Positions 19,810 through 30,175 are shown, counted from the first letter of the stretch. The stretch: DNA of 64,000 nt from Natronoglycomyces albus (GCF_016925535.1 NZ_CP070496.1:3224001-3288000), one strand, 5' to 3'. Made by a program: numbers and translations. Notes: generated by a model from the sequence alone, not told the origin.

Positions 19810-22800
19810 GTGAGAACCGCACACCCCAAAGAAAATACCCCACAGATTCAGCTGCGATCGGCCCTACCAGACCTCCTACGTGCACAAGTGCAACTACGAG
19901 GCGAATCAATAGTGGTTTCCGATGACCAGAAATCGCTTACTTATATTGAACTCGAACGGGCTTGTTCGCAATTGTCGTCTCACTTGAAAAGACTCGGCGT
20001 CAAACCTGACGACTGCGTTGGAATCTACGCTGATCCTTCGACCGACCTCATGACTGGCGTCTGGGGGATTCTCTTTTCCGGGGCGGCCTACCTACCCCTG
20101 TCCCCGGACTACCCGGTGATGCGCCTGCGCTACATGATTGAGGACAGCAAAACCCGGGTCATCCTTACGCAAAGCCACTTGCGCGAGCAACTATCCAATT
20201 TCATACCAAACGATACCATTGTTGTTGATATCTCCACAGTAGAAGAACTGGATAATGCGGACATTCCACTTAAGCCGGGGTCGGTCGACAGCCCCGTCAT
20301 GCGCCAACTAGCCGCAGGCAGCACCCACCCAAAGAACCGAACCCCTTCCACAGTGGCCCGTGGATCGGCAGGTGCGACTCGCGATGGCCTTAGCCGTTCC
20401 CGTCTCGATACCGCTCGCGCTCGCAACCTGGCGTATGTGATCTATACATCCGGGAGCACTGGAAAACCGAAAGGTGTCGGTATCGAAAACCGCAGCATCG
20501 TCTCACAAATGCGCTGGATGGAATCATGCGGCTATGTAGGCTCATCCACCACAGTGCTACAAAAAACTCCCATGAGTTTCGATGCCGCTCAGTGGGAGAT
20601 TCTCTCCCCGGCTATGGGAAGTCAGGTGGTCATGGGATCACCCGGCATGTACCGCGATCCTGAAGCAATCATTTCCGCCATTGTGAAAAACGAGGTCACC
20701 ACTGTTCAATGCGTGCCTACGCTACTCCAGGCACTTATCGACACTGGTCAATTCCATTCCTGCGGCTCGCTCTCGCGCGTATTCTCTGGCGGAGAGGCAC
20801 TCTCAAAGAAACTCGCGCGCACCATTTTGACTGAGCTTCCCTGGGTGTCGCTGGTTAACTTGTATGGGCCAACCGAATGCACCATTAACTCCACTTTCCA
20901 CGCCATCGACAGCCTCGATGAACTCGATGGCCCCGGATCAGTCCCCATTGGGATTCCCGTCGATAACACACAGTGCTACATCCTGGACCACAACATGGCC
21001 CCAGTGGACGTGGGCGAAACTGGCGAGTTGTACATCGGTGGCGCACAGCTGGCGCGAGGCTACCTACATCGCGATCAACAAACTCGCGAGAAGTTCGTCC
21101 CCTCCCCGTTCGTCCCCTCCGAACGCCTCTACCGCACCAATGACCTGGCCTATTGGAACCCCGATGGAACCATCCAGTTCGTCGGACGTAGCGACAACCA
21201 GATCAAGCTACGCGGTTACCGAGTCGAACTGGACGAAATCTCCCTGGCCATCGAAGAACACACCTGGGTGCGCCGCGCCGCGGCCATCATCACCGACGAC
21301 CCTCGGACAGGCCACCACAACCTGACCGCGTGCATCGAACTCAACCCGGCCGAAGCGGCCCTCATGGACCAGGGCAACCACGGCTCACATCATCAATCAA
21401 AAGAAAACAAGCTCCAGGTCAAAGCACAACTGTCGAACCCGGGGCTGCGTGAGGCCTCATCCTTGGCGACCAAGCCCGTTATAGCCCTACCTGGCAAAGA
21501 GGAATCACCTGAGCAGCGCAGCGCGGCATTCGGACGCAAGACCTACCGTTTCTACGAAGGCGGCGACGTCACCCGCGCCGATATCGAAGCCCTCCTGCAA
21601 CCGCCTCCAGTCAACCCATACTCGCGAGACCTAGCGGACCTATCGTTGGCCGAATGTGGTGAGATATGGCGCTGGTTCGGCCAATTTCACTCCGAACAGC
21701 GGCTACTGGCCAAATACTCCTATGCCTCCCCCGGATCGCTATACGCTACACAGATGTACGTCGAGGTCAACGGCATTGCGGGACTACAGGCAGGCATCTA
21801 CTACTATCACCCGGCCGATCACACCTTTGTAAAAATCGCTCCAGTTGACCGGTGCACCGGCAAAGGAAACGACAAACGATTGTCAGTGCACTTCATCGGC
21901 AAGAGGAGCGCCATCGAGCCGGTCTATAAGAACAACATCCTGGAAGTGCTGGAGTTCGAGACCGGACACATGGTCGGCGTCTTCGAGGAAATCCTGCCGC
22001 CACTAGGTTTGACAATTCGCCCAGGGTCGTTTCAACCCCAGGTCAAAGACGTCCTCGACGTCGCCGCCGAAGACTACTACCTAGGCACCTTCGACATCGA
22101 TTCCAACGATGGAGCCGCGCACAACGACTTCACCGACGTGTTCGTGCAATCGCACCCCGGCCGCATCGCAGACCTGCCAGCAGGCCACTACCGTTACGTG
22201 GCTGGACAACTGCAATACCTAACCGAGGAGATCATCCAAGCCCGCCACGTCATCGCGATCAACCAGCAAGTGTGGAAGCGGGCAGCCTTCGGCATCTCGG
22301 CGATCTCGCGCGCCCCTCAACCGTGGCTGGAATACATCAGCCTCGGCACGAAACTGCACCACCTGCAACGACGCGGGCTCACTCGACCAGGCCTATCACT
22401 GGGCTTTATGTCCTCTGGTTACAGCTCCAAGACCGGCAATCCACTCCCTGCCTCACAACGCATCGACGACATCCTCGGTCGAGTCGACATCGACAGTGGA
22501 GCGTCATACTTCTTCGTGGGCGGCAAAGTGTCCGCAATGCAAATCGCCTCCGAGGGAATGCGGGAGGACACCGTCCACATGCAGGGACCCGCCGAGGTCA
22601 TCCGGGAAGATCTGGCCAACGCGCTGCCCGACTACATGATTCCCAACCGAGTCATGGTGCTCGACGCCCTACCGCAAACCGACAACGGAAAAGTCGATGC
22701 CAAGGCGCTCACCCAGACCGTCACAAAAATGCAGCCCAAGGCAGCTGAGCATGTGGAGCCATCGACCCCGACCGAGCAATGGTTGGCCCGCATCTGGGCA

Positions 22801-23796
22801 GAAGCGCTCAAATACGATGAGGTGTCGATCGAGGACAACTTCTTCACCGTCGGAGGCAACTCACTCATCGCGGTGTCCATGGTCAACCGGATCAACCGCG
22901 AACGAAACACCACATTGCCATTGCAGGTGCTCTTCGACTGCCCTAAACTGCGTCAACTGGCAGCCCACCTCGATACCGAAGGTCCACAAACCTCGTCCCG
23001 GCTGATACGGCTCAACGATCTCCACGAGGGCAACCCCGTATTCTGCTGGCCCGGTCTCGGCGGCTACCCCATGAACTTGCGGACACTTGCCCAGCGCTGG
23101 AATGGGAATGGCCCATTCTTTGGTGTCGCGGCGCACGGAATCAATCCCAACGAGACGCCCTACGCCACCATCGGCCAGATGGCCGCGGCCGACATCGCCG
23201 AACTGCGAGGCGTGCAACCTGAAGGGCCCTACAAGCTATGGGGTTATTCGTTCGGGGCCCGCGTCGCGTTCGAAGCCGCATGGCAACTGGAACAAGCCGG
23301 GGAGCATGTCGAAGAAGTACTGCTGCTGTGCCCTGGCAACCCCCGCGTTGGGGATGGTGAACCACCAACCCGGCGCGAGTCCAGTTGGGACAACCGCACC
23401 TATGTGACGATCCTGCTCTCCGTGTTCACCGGCGCCATAACAGGTCCTCAGGTGGAACGCTGTATTTCGTCGGTCCACGATGAGGAGTCGTTCGCCCAGT
23501 TCGTGCATGAGCTGCTGCCGGAACTAGACCTCGCCCTCATCCACCGCATCCGGGCGATCGTGGCCGAGACATTTGAGTTCGAGTATTCCTTTCGGGAATT
23601 GAACGAGCGCTCGCTCAACGCCCCGGTACGGATCTTCAAGGCCCAGGGAGACGACTACTCCTTTATCGAAGGCGCTACTGGCTACTCGGCAACCCCGCCG
23701 CAGGTGTTCGAGCTGGAAAGCGACCACTATCAGGTGTTGAAGCCCGCCGGTGTCGACCAACTAATCGCGGCAATCGGCCAAAGTCAAAGCGGTTAA
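19810..23796 (+). CDS. Single-module NRPS, A-Ox-T-TE, indigoidine synthetase-like
   Basis: 1328 residues. Adenylation domain: YTSGSTGKPKG (213-223), NLYGPTEC (~350), YRTNDLAYW (~441), GRSDNQIKLRGYRVELDEIS (459-478), and A10 QTDNGKVDAKAL (~956). Inserted between A8 and A10, from about residue 575, is a SagB/nitroreductase-type FMN oxidation domain beginning KTYRFYEGGDVTRADIEALL. The carrier domain has DNFFTVGGNSL with the phosphopantetheine Ser at 1018. The thioesterase starts FCWPGLGGYPMNLR and has GYSFG with Ser1147. This layout and length are those of BpsA/IndC, which cyclise and oxidise glutamine to the blue pigment indigoidine. The usual indA/indB partners are not in the window. Substrate cannot be read confidently by eye. 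Confidence 0.9.
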   Translation: MRTAHPKENTPQIQLRSALPDLLRAQVQLRGESIVVSDDQKSLTYIELERACSQLSSHLKRLGVKPDDCVGIYADPSTDLMTGVWGILFSGAAYLPLSPDYPVMRLRYMIEDSKTRVILTQSHLREQLSNFIPNDTIVVDISTVEELDNADIPLKPGSVDSPVMRQLAAGSTHPKNRTPSTVARGSAGATRDGLSRSRLDTARARNLAYVIYTSGSTGKPKGVGIENRSIVSQMRWMESCGYVGSSTTVLQKTPMSFDAAQWEILSPAMGSQVVMGSPGMYRDPEAIISAIVKNEVTTVQCVPTLLQALIDTGQFHSCGSLSRVFSGGEALSKKLARTILTELPWVSLVNLYGPTECTINSTFHAIDSLDELDGPGSVPIGIPVDNTQCYILDHNMAPVDVGETGELYIGGAQLARGYLHRDQQTREKFVPSPFVPSERLYRTNDLAYWNPDGTIQFVGRSDNQIKLRGYRVELDEISLAIEEHTWVRRAAAIITDDPRTGHHNLTACIELNPAEAALMDQGNHGSHHQSKENKLQVKAQLSNPGLREASSLATKPVIALPGKEESPEQRSAAFGRKTYRFYEGGDVTRADIEALLQPPPVNPYSRDLADLSLAECGEIWRWFGQFHSEQRLLAKYSYASPGSLYATQMYVEVNGIAGLQAGIYYYHPADHTFVKIAPVDRCTGKGNDKRLSVHFIGKRSAIEPVYKNNILEVLEFETGHMVGVFEEILPPLGLTIRPGSFQPQVKDVLDVAAEDYYLGTFDIDSNDGAAHNDFTDVFVQSHPGRIADLPAGHYRYVAGQLQYLTEEIIQARHVIAINQQVWKRAAFGISAISRAPQPWLEYISLGTKLHHLQRRGLTRPGLSLGFMSSGYSSKTGNPLPASQRIDDILGRVDIDSGASYFFVGGKVSAMQIASEGMREDTVHMQGPAEVIREDLANALPDYMIPNRVMVLDALPQTDNGKVDAKALTQTVTKMQPKAAEHVEPSTPTEQWLARIWAEALKYDEVSIEDNFFTVGGNSLIAVSMVNRINRERNTTLPLQVLFDCPKLRQLAAHLDTEGPQTSSRLIRLNDLHEGNPVFCWPGLGGYPMNLRTLAQRWNGNGPFFGVAAHGINPNETPYATIGQMAAADIAELRGVQPEGPYKLWGYSFGARVAFEAAWQLEQAGEHVEEVLLLCPGNPRVGDGEPPTRRESSWDNRTYVTILLSVFTGAITGPQVERCISSVHDEESFAQFVHELLPELDLALIHRIRAIVAETFEFEYSFRELNERSLNAPVRIFKAQGDDYSFIEGATGYSATPPQVFELESDHYQVLKPAGVDQLIAAIGQSQSG

Positions 23797-23868
23797 GACA
23801 CGGCCACCCTCGCTCGGAGGGCATCATCCCCTTGGCTGTCCCCCCAACGCGAAGGGAGACCCACTAAA

Positions 23869-23908
23869 GGTGTGGGCGACTCGCGGTTAACCGCGAGTCG
23901 CCCACACC
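23869..23908. terminator. 40-bp perfect palindrome between convergent transcripts
   Basis: A perfect 20-bp inverted repeat with no spacer lies between the NRPS stop (23796) and the end of the ATP-grasp operon (23940). The most likely role is a bidirectional terminator, although neither side has a strong T-tract. Confidence 0.7.
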
Positions 23909-23939
23909 CGAAAATCTCGGCTCGACCGAAGCCGTGACC

Positions 23940-25205
23940 TCAACGGTGACCTTCGGCGGACATCGGTTCGATAACCACCTCAGCTTCGAAGCGATCCCCC
24001 AGCTGGCGCAGACGCCGTTCGCATTCCACTCGACTGGGAGCCGAGGCCACCGCCGCAATCAGGAAATCCGACGAAATGGCAGCGTCGCCCAACACCTGGC
24101 CGGGTTCGGCGAACAGACCACAAAATTCCACCCAATCCTCTGCCGGATACTGAGGCATCGCCACCACCCGCCCCGGCCGTTTCATCATCAATGCCTGGCC
24201 CGACATCTGCCGTGGGGCCATCCGCCCCTGCGCCGGTACGCCCGGCAAGTCCAGACCCACATGGGCCCGGGCCGCGTACTCCGCCGGGTTCACCCCAAAC
24301 ACCGCCGTCTGCGCCTCCCGAATTCGCGCCCCACCCGGACGACACGCCACCTCGCAAAACACCAATCTGTCATCGGGAGTATGGAAAATCTCGGCATGGA
24401 ACGGATACGTCTGTGGCCCCTGAAGCGCCGTCAAAGCCTCATCGCACAGGGCCAACAAACGCGGCGTCAACGGGTCGTCCTCATCCAACGTCACGTCGAT
24501 GCGCGCTTTCGGATCCTGCTGGAATGAGGCCAGATCATATTGATACTGCGAAGGCCACGCCATGACCGTGCGTCCTTGCGCCACCAATCCGTCCACATGA
24601 CACATCTTGCCGGGGACGAACGCCTCCATCAACAAATCTTGGCGCCGCACCGCGCCGGTGGGATACTCCTGGCGCAATAGCTCGTCAAGTTCGTCCGAAG
24701 AGCGAACTATCCGCAACCCGATCGACCCATAACCGTCCCGACTCTTGAACACCAGCGGCAGACCGTGACGGTCGCCAAACGCCCGCACTCGCTCGACATC
24801 GGTGGCCAGTTCATGAGGCGCTACCTCAATCCCGGCCGCCCGCAAACGGCGCTTCATGAGCACCTTGTCTCGCCAACGCGGCACATCCGCCGGTTTCTGC
24901 CCCTCCAGCCCCAACTGGTCGCGCAGGCGAGCCGCCCTGATCAAGTCCGCCTCATGATAGGCGAGCACGTGCGTGACCTGGTACTTCTCGGCTAGTTCGA
25001 GGGCCCGAGAGTACACCGAGGCGCTGTCGAAATCGTCAAAGGCCTCAAAGTGCGCATACCCAGGTAGGGACACAGGGCACTCTTCACCTGCGGCAAGAAT
25101 CTTATTCCGGTCAGCCAAGAGAACGACATCGCCGTCTGCATCGGCAACCCATGTCGCATAGTGAAACGGCTCCAGACCAAAACGGTGTAGAACAAGCAGA
25201 CTCAT
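23940..25205 (-). CDS. ATP-grasp ligase (A), last gene of operon
   Basis: 421 residues. Preceding subdomain (residues 1-115, ending RWRDKVLMKRRLRAAGIEVAPHE), then ATP-grasp motifs: PLVFKSRDGYGSIGLRIV (glycine-rich loop), LLMEAFVPGKMCHVDGLV, and FHAEIFHTPDDRLVFCEVACRPGGARI with acidic Mg ligands. ATP-grasp ligases join a carboxylate, via acyl phosphate, to an amine. Substrate unknown; the fold resembles carbamoyl-phosphate/biotin carboxylase-type amino-acid ligases. Its ATG overlaps the stop of ligase B (ATGA), so translation is coupled. It is the promoter-distal gene. Confidence 0.82.
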   Translation of the reverse strand: MSLLVLHRFGLEPFHYATWVADADGDVVLLADRNKILAAGEECPVSLPGYAHFEAFDDFDSASVYSRALELAEKYQVTHVLAYHEADLIRAARLRDQLGLEGQKPADVPRWRDKVLMKRRLRAAGIEVAPHELATDVERVRAFGDRHGLPLVFKSRDGYGSIGLRIVRSSDELDELLRQEYPTGAVRRQDLLMEAFVPGKMCHVDGLVAQGRTVMAWPSQYQYDLASFQQDPKARIDVTLDEDDPLTPRLLALCDEALTALQGPQTYPFHAEIFHTPDDRLVFCEVACRPGGARIREAQTAVFGVNPAEYAARAHVGLDLPGVPAQGRMAPRQMSGQALMMKRPGRVVAMPQYPAEDWVEFCGLFAEPGQVLGDAAISSDFLIAAVASAPSRVECERRLRQLGDRFEAEVVIEPMSAEGHR

Positions 25206-26587
25206 CGGCGGGCCTCCACTGTGAAGCGCTCTGACTCATGTGGCACCGAGTGTGTCCGGACAGTGCTAGCGGCCAACTCAGGTCGGTGGGGTGCCTCAGC
25301 AGCGACTTCCGGAGCCGGTCGCAATAGCAACTCCGCCCGGGGACGAGTGCGGACCTCAAGCGTCTGGTTGACCAACTTCTCGCACAATGTGATGGCCGAG
25401 GCCGTATCCACATCACGCACCGCCACGTACCCGAGGCGGTCCCAATTGTCCGCCAAGGGCCTGACCGGGTCCCCGACTTCAACAGTGAGCTCAGAGGAAA
25501 TCAGGTTCGGGTGGGCAGCCACGTCCTGACGGCCCTCGACGAGGGAGACAACTCCGCTGGGCCGCACAATAAAGCGCGTACAGGTCCCACCGGTGGGCAC
25601 GGGCGCTTCGCGCAGCGGCGCGATGAGACCCATCGGCCAAGCCAACCCATAGGTGGTCAAGTCAATGCCATAGGCCTCTTCGACCAAGTCGGCAATAGTG
25701 CCCCCGCCGATGCGGTTGTGGGTTTCGATAATGACCGGCCCATCCGGGCCAACCCGCAGCTCAGTGTGCGTCGGTCCGTCTCTTACCTGCAACAAGTCAA
25801 GCAGACCGGTGACTGTGGCACGGATGTCAGATTCGGTTTGAGCCTCCAGCCGTGCCGGCAGCGCGTGCCCTAGTTCGGCGAAATGGTCCTCGTCGACGAG
25901 TTTTTCGGTGATGGCGACAATGACGTGTTGGCCATGGAAGCTCAACGCCTCAACCGAGTATTCGGGTCCGTCGATGTATCCCTCCATGAGGAACTGCTCG
26001 ACGGTGAACAAAGTCGAACCGCGGTCAGTGCGAGTACCGGTCAACTCACATATGCGGTCCCATACGGGTCCCACGTCGGCGGGGCCCGAGACCTTCATGA
26101 GCCCGAACCCGGCCGTGGTCGCAGTCGGTTTGACGATGAATGGATACCCGGCGCTGGCTCCAAAGCGCAATAGCGAGTCGCGGTCGGTGGCGAGCTGGGC
26201 GGCAACCGTACGGAAATCGTTGGCGGCCAAATACTGTCGCATCTGCCACTTGTCGCGCATGCGGCGGATGGTCTCAACGCTAGTGCCATCGTGGCCGAAT
26301 TCGGCGTTGAGTCGCGCCGCTGTCTCTAGGCCGCCTTCGGTCAAGGACAGGATCGTGGTCACGTCCCATACCCGCATCGCGGCGGCGGCGATGGGTTGGG
26401 TTTGTGCGTAGTCGGTGTAGTCGAGCACGAGAAGCACATCGGCTGCCTGGACTTGGTAGGGGTTGATCTTGTCTGGGTGCTGGATGAGGATCAGATGCGC
26501 TCCCAACTCCTTGGCTCGCCGTATATGTTGGTCGACGCCGCCGATAAGGAGCAGTGATCCTGCTGGTTTGGGGAGGTGTTGTGTCAT
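25202..26587 (-). CDS. ATP-grasp ligase (B), L-amino-acid-ligase-like
   Basis: 461 residues. N-terminal SLLLIGGVDQHIRRAKELGAHLILIQHPDK, then RRMRDKWQMRQYLAANDF, YPFIVKPTATTAGFGLMKV, FTVEQFLMEGYIDGPEYSVEALSFHGQHVIVAITEK, and the metal site GPTHTELRVGPDGPVIIETHNRIGGG. The GPEYSVE...GPTHTE...ETHNRIGGG pattern is that of ATP-grasp L-amino acid ligases (BacD-like), which form dipeptides. The C-terminal ~70 residues are Arg/Pro-rich and extra. It follows ligase C after a 113-bp gap and overlaps ligase A. Confidence 0.83.
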   Translation of the reverse strand: MTQHLPKPAGSLLLIGGVDQHIRRAKELGAHLILIQHPDKINPYQVQAADVLLVLDYTDYAQTQPIAAAAMRVWDVTTILSLTEGGLETAARLNAEFGHDGTSVETIRRMRDKWQMRQYLAANDFRTVAAQLATDRDSLLRFGASAGYPFIVKPTATTAGFGLMKVSGPADVGPVWDRICELTGTRTDRGSTLFTVEQFLMEGYIDGPEYSVEALSFHGQHVIVAITEKLVDEDHFAELGHALPARLEAQTESDIRATVTGLLDLLQVRDGPTHTELRVGPDGPVIIETHNRIGGGTIADLVEEAYGIDLTTYGLAWPMGLIAPLREAPVPTGGTCTRFIVRPSGVVSLVEGRQDVAAHPNLISSELTVEVGDPVRPLADNWDRLGYVAVRDVDTASAITLCEKLVNQTLEVRTRPRAELLLRPAPEVAAEAPHRPELAASTVRTHSVPHESERFTVEARR

Positions 26588-26700
26588 TGTTCTGCCTCAG
26601 TGGGTCTGTTGCCGGGTGCGGTTGTGCTGGTGAGGTCGAGGATGGCCATCGCGGGATGTGCCTTAATGGCCGCTGGGAGTCAACCGAGCGATGTGGCCGG

Positions 26701-27948
26701 TCACTCCGGTGCGCCCTCCGGGTTGGTTCTGGTGTGGACTCCCAGGTGGGCCGTGACGGTCGCTATGCGTTCTTTGACCTCCTGTGGTGTGTCCCCTCCG
26801 ACGACGACGTGGCCGTGGCGGGTCCCTGAATGCACAGCCGCTGGCAGCACCTCACCGGCAGTGAAGGGGAATTTCAACTCCCGTACCCACGGCCACGCCA
26901 CGGCCGCTTCCCGATCGGGTTCGGCCGTGAGTTCCCCGGGCGGGAAACGAAAGAATCCGACCGCGCCATACTGGTAGGCCTTGATCTGGGGCAGCGGACG
27001 ATGTGCCAATGACCTGAATATCGCGGCTTCGATGTCGAAACCGGTGGCAGTCTCGATGACGGCCGGAAGTCGGTCGCCGCCAAGCCGGGCCTGTGATTCG
27101 ACAATCCGCACCCCGCGCTCGGTCAGGATGGCTTCGGTGTGGGCGGGCCCGAAGGTGTACCCGGCCAGGTCAAGTAGCGCAAAGGCGGCGTCTTTAAGCC
27201 GCGAGGTGTCTGCGGACGATAGCGGAGCGGGGTGGATATGCCCAGTCTCCACAAATGTGGGCGCGCCGGTGGTTTCCTTGGCCGTCACACCAATCAAATG
27301 GTGACGGCCTTCCACGGTGAGTGTCTCGATGGAGTATTCGGGCCCTGAGAGAAACTCCTCGACCACGAAGGGCCCGGTGATCTCGGCTGCTTCAACTCGG
27401 TGACGCCACTGTTCCAGGTCATCCATATCCCCGATGAGGCCAACCCCTCGCGAGCCCGAGGAGAGGGCGGGTTTGACGATGACGGGTGCCAATGTGGCCT
27501 GTTCGATGTCGCCCAACCCCTGGGAACATACCGCCACGGCCGCCTCAACGGTGTCGACCTGCTGGTAGACGACGCGATGCTCGGGGTGTTCGTTGAGGGT
27601 GGCTCTCATGGTGGCCTTGTCGTTGAGGATGCGTAGCGACTGCGGCCTATTGAGCGCGACCGACCCAGCGGCCTCAGCGGCTGCGACCATTGTCGCCTCA
27701 GCCCCCACATGTACAACCGCGTCAATATCGTGCCGCGTGACCACGTCTCGAATCAGGTCGGCAAGCCCCTCGAGGTCGGAAAAGTCCGCCAGATAGAGGC
27801 TGGCGTGTTCCTCCACCTGGAGCAAATAATCCTGGCTTTGCAAAGCCGGGTCCCAAATGGCCCATACCTCGAATCCCGTTTCGACGGCTTTGCGGGCCAG
27901 CTGGTGATAGGGCATGACCATGAGTAGGCGTTTGATATCGGTTGGCAC
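26701..27948 (-). CDS. ATP-grasp ligase (C), L-amino-acid-ligase-like
   Basis: About 415 residues from GTG 27948, where GGGGGA gives a ribosome site; the frame runs on to 28047 inside the MFS gene. Motifs: LLMVMPYHQLARKAVETGFEVWAIWDP at the N-terminus, RILNDKATMRATLNEH, APVIVKPALSSGSRGVGLIGD, FVVEEFLSGPEYSIETLTVEGRHHLIGVTAKE, and GPAHTEAILTERGVRIVESQARLGGDRLP with acidic metal ligands. It is related to ligase B by motif layout, probably an old duplication with a different amino-acid partner. It starts 8 bp after the MFS stop. Confidence 0.83.
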   Translation of the reverse strand: MPTDIKRLLMVMPYHQLARKAVETGFEVWAIWDPALQSQDYLLQVEEHASLYLADFSDLEGLADLIRDVVTRHDIDAVVHVGAEATMVAAAEAAGSVALNRPQSLRILNDKATMRATLNEHPEHRVVYQQVDTVEAAVAVCSQGLGDIEQATLAPVIVKPALSSGSRGVGLIGDMDDLEQWRHRVEAAEITGPFVVEEFLSGPEYSIETLTVEGRHHLIGVTAKETTGAPTFVETGHIHPAPLSSADTSRLKDAAFALLDLAGYTFGPAHTEAILTERGVRIVESQARLGGDRLPAVIETATGFDIEAAIFRSLAHRPLPQIKAYQYGAVGFFRFPPGELTAEPDREAAVAWPWVRELKFPFTAGEVLPAAVHSGTRHGHVVVGGDTPQEVKERIATVTAHLGVHTRTNPEGAPE

Positions 27949-27956
27949 AGTTCCCC

Positions 27957-29219
27957 CTATGTGGCAACAAGGTTGGATTCCCGCGCCGCGCGTTGTTCGC
28001 GGATGCGCAGAAGCGAGCGGTAGAAGGCGATGGCACCGATCCCACATAGTCCGTAGAGGATTGCCATCGTGTACGAAGGGACGAAGGCGCCCAGGATGAC
28101 GCAGCCGGAGCCGATCAGCAACCCAATGCGCGCGTTGAGCCCATAGGCGGCAAGGTACTTGGTGCGCGCGTTCGGATCGACCAAGTCGGCCAACAACACC
28201 TGCTTGATCGGCACGTTGGAGATCTCACCGATGGTGAGCACCACGGCCGCGACTATGAGCAACCAGCCGGAATTACTGACGGCCCAAACCATGTAGCCAG
28301 CGGTGAAAAGCGTGATGCCGCCGTAGAGACGCCACCGGTCGGATAGCTTCCCAAACAAAACCCCGGCGAACAGTGCCAGCACGACGATGAGCACCGTATT
28401 GACCGCACGCAGGATTCCCAGCATCTCCACACCGCCGATGGCGGCCTTCCACTCCCCCCAAGAGACGAGCGTCTGGCGCGGGAATTCCTCAGCCAAACGC
28501 ACTGCGATGTAGTAGCCAATCTGCACCTCGATCGCGCGGGTGAGAACGGCGGCGAGCATCAGCCGGAGGAAAACCGTGTCGCGCGCGACTTCGACGTAAC
28601 CGCGCACCATGCCCAGGATGCCTCGGCGCGCGGCCTCGGTGATCTGCGGCATCGTCTCGGTGAGCCAAATCCAGGAAATGATCAACGTGACCAGGCAGAG
28701 AACCGCCGAACCGGCCAATAGCCACATAAAGAAGTTGCCGTAGAGGAAACCACCGGTGAGCGCGCCGCCGGTGAAGGCAAGGTTGATCGACCAATAGTTG
28801 ATCGTGTAGACGAGCTTGCGGTTCTCCGGCGAGGAGGCGTCGATGAGCATCGACTCCCCCGCCGGGATCGCCACATTGCACACGACCTGGTTGAGCAGGA
28901 AGAATCCAAACACGGCCACACCGGAGTCCCACCAAGGTGAGACAGCCACAGTAAGGCCGACAAATGTGACCAGGGCACCCACTTCACCAAAGAGAAACAG
29001 CGGGCGGCGGCCGTGAATGTCGGCCAGGTGTCCGCCGACAAAGTTACTCACAATCGCCGCGGCGGCGACGATGAGAGAGAGCACGCCCGCGGTGGCAATA
29101 CCGTACAGGCCGGTCAGATAGATGACCATGAGCGGCATCAGCATGATGGCAAGGAAGCGCTGCACGAATCCGACGCCAATGCGGATACGCAAGGTGGGGT
29201 CGAGGCTGCTCCAACTCAT
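27957..29219 (-). CDS. MFS transporter, probable product exporter
   Basis: About 420 residues with 12 predicted hydrophobic segments (for example FLAIMLMPLMVIYLTGLYGIATAGVLSLIVAAAAIVSNFVGG; VLIVVLALFAGVLFGKLSDRWRLYGG). The loop GGHLADIHGRRPLFLFGE fits the conserved MFS loop 2-3. The start at ATG 29219 overlaps the cysteine-synthase-like gene's stop (ATGA). A cluster-embedded MFS most likely exports the product or gives self-resistance; it could also import a precursor. Confidence 0.85.
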   Translation of the reverse strand: MSWSSLDPTLRIRIGVGFVQRFLAIMLMPLMVIYLTGLYGIATAGVLSLIVAAAAIVSNFVGGHLADIHGRRPLFLFGEVGALVTFVGLTVAVSPWWDSGVAVFGFFLLNQVVCNVAIPAGESMLIDASSPENRKLVYTINYWSINLAFTGGALTGGFLYGNFFMWLLAGSAVLCLVTLIISWIWLTETMPQITEAARRGILGMVRGYVEVARDTVFLRLMLAAVLTRAIEVQIGYYIAVRLAEEFPRQTLVSWGEWKAAIGGVEMLGILRAVNTVLIVVLALFAGVLFGKLSDRWRLYGGITLFTAGYMVWAVSNSGWLLIVAAVVLTIGEISNVPIKQVLLADLVDPNARTKYLAAYGLNARIGLLIGSGCVILGAFVPSYTMAILYGLCGIGAIAFYRSLLRIREQRAARESNLVAT

Positions 29220-30175
29220 GATGACGTCCACATGGACAGGTACCGCTCACCAGTGTCAGGCAGGATCGTCACTATTGTCTTGTCCGCGTATTCGGGCTTA
29301 GCCGACAATTCACCACACACATGCGCGGCGGCCCCGGATGAGACGCCCGCGAGGATGCCCGCGTTTCGAGCCAGTGACCGCGTGGCCGCGGCGGCGTCCT
29401 CATCGGTGACGGTGACGATCTGATCTATCAACGAGGTGTCAGTGGTATCGGCAACGAACCCTCCATTGTAGCCGGGGATCTTATGCGATCCGGCTTCCCC
29501 GCCCGACAACACAGGGGAGCCAGCGGGCTCCACGGCGACAACATGCATCGTCGGCTGGTGCTGCTTGAGAAAGCCAGCGACTCCAGTGAGCGTGCCCCCG
29601 GTGCCCACCCCACACACCAACACGTCGATGTGGCCGCCTAGAGAGGAAATCGCTCCCCAAATTTCGGGCCCCGTCGTCTCGAAGTGAGCCCGCACGTTAT
29701 CGCGATTCTCATGCTGGCAGGGAAACCACGAGCCCTCAGTGTCGCGATGAATCTCCACAGCCTTGTCGATCGCCCCCTGATAGCGCAGTTCAGCAGGCGT
29801 TTGCACAACCTGGGCACCCAAGGTCTTCAACAGCGCCACCCGCTCGGCCGTAGCATTGTCAGGCAGCACGACGACACACCGGTGCCCACGCGACGCAGCC
29901 AGCGCCGCCAACGAAATCCCGGTGTTGCCAGAAGTGGCCTCGACGATGACGCCGCCAGTGGGTGGCAGGTCGCCGCGTTTCTCGGCCTCCCGCAGCATGT
30001 ACCAGGCGGCGCGATCTTTGATACTGGAGAGTGGGTTGGCCGCTTCCAATTTGGCGAAGACGGCCGTGCGCGGGGAAATGTGGGGCAACCGTAGCCGTAT
30101 CAGCGGAGTGGAGCCCACCAGATCTTCGATGCCGTCGACGACCGGGAGAGCGGTATCGAGTGAGGGGTTGACCAT
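29216..30175 (-). CDS. cysK: PLP-dependent cysteine synthase-like enzyme (beta-substituting)
   Basis: 319 residues of fold-type II PLP enzyme. The PLP Lys is in NPLSSIKDRAAWYM (K53), the substrate loop is TSGNTG (81-86), and the phosphate-binding loop is GVGTGGTLTGV. The C-terminus ends ILPDTGERYLSMW, as in CysK. It could make cysteine from O-acetylserine. In this cluster, directly behind a serine acetyltransferase, it may instead add another nucleophile to give a beta-substituted alanine (as SbnA or DcsD do); sequence alone does not decide. AAAGGAG precedes the ATG at 30175. Confidence 0.85.
   Translation of the reverse strand: MVNPSLDTALPVVDGIEDLVGSTPLIRLRLPHISPRTAVFAKLEAANPLSSIKDRAAWYMLREAEKRGDLPPTGGVIVEATSGNTGISLAALAASRGHRCVVVLPDNATAERVALLKTLGAQVVQTPAELRYQGAIDKAVEIHRDTEGSWFPCQHENRDNVRAHFETTGPEIWGAISSLGGHIDVLVCGVGTGGTLTGVAGFLKQHQPTMHVVAVEPAGSPVLSGGEAGSHKIPGYNGGFVADTTDTSLIDQIVTVTDEDAAAATRSLARNAGILAGVSSGAAAHVCGELSAKPEYADKTIVTILPDTGERYLSMWTSS

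Noticed and set aside
19810-23796. Considered a direct indigoidine call with gene symbol
   Set aside because: Architecture matches IndC/BpsA, but the glutamine specificity code was not verified and indA/indB are missing.
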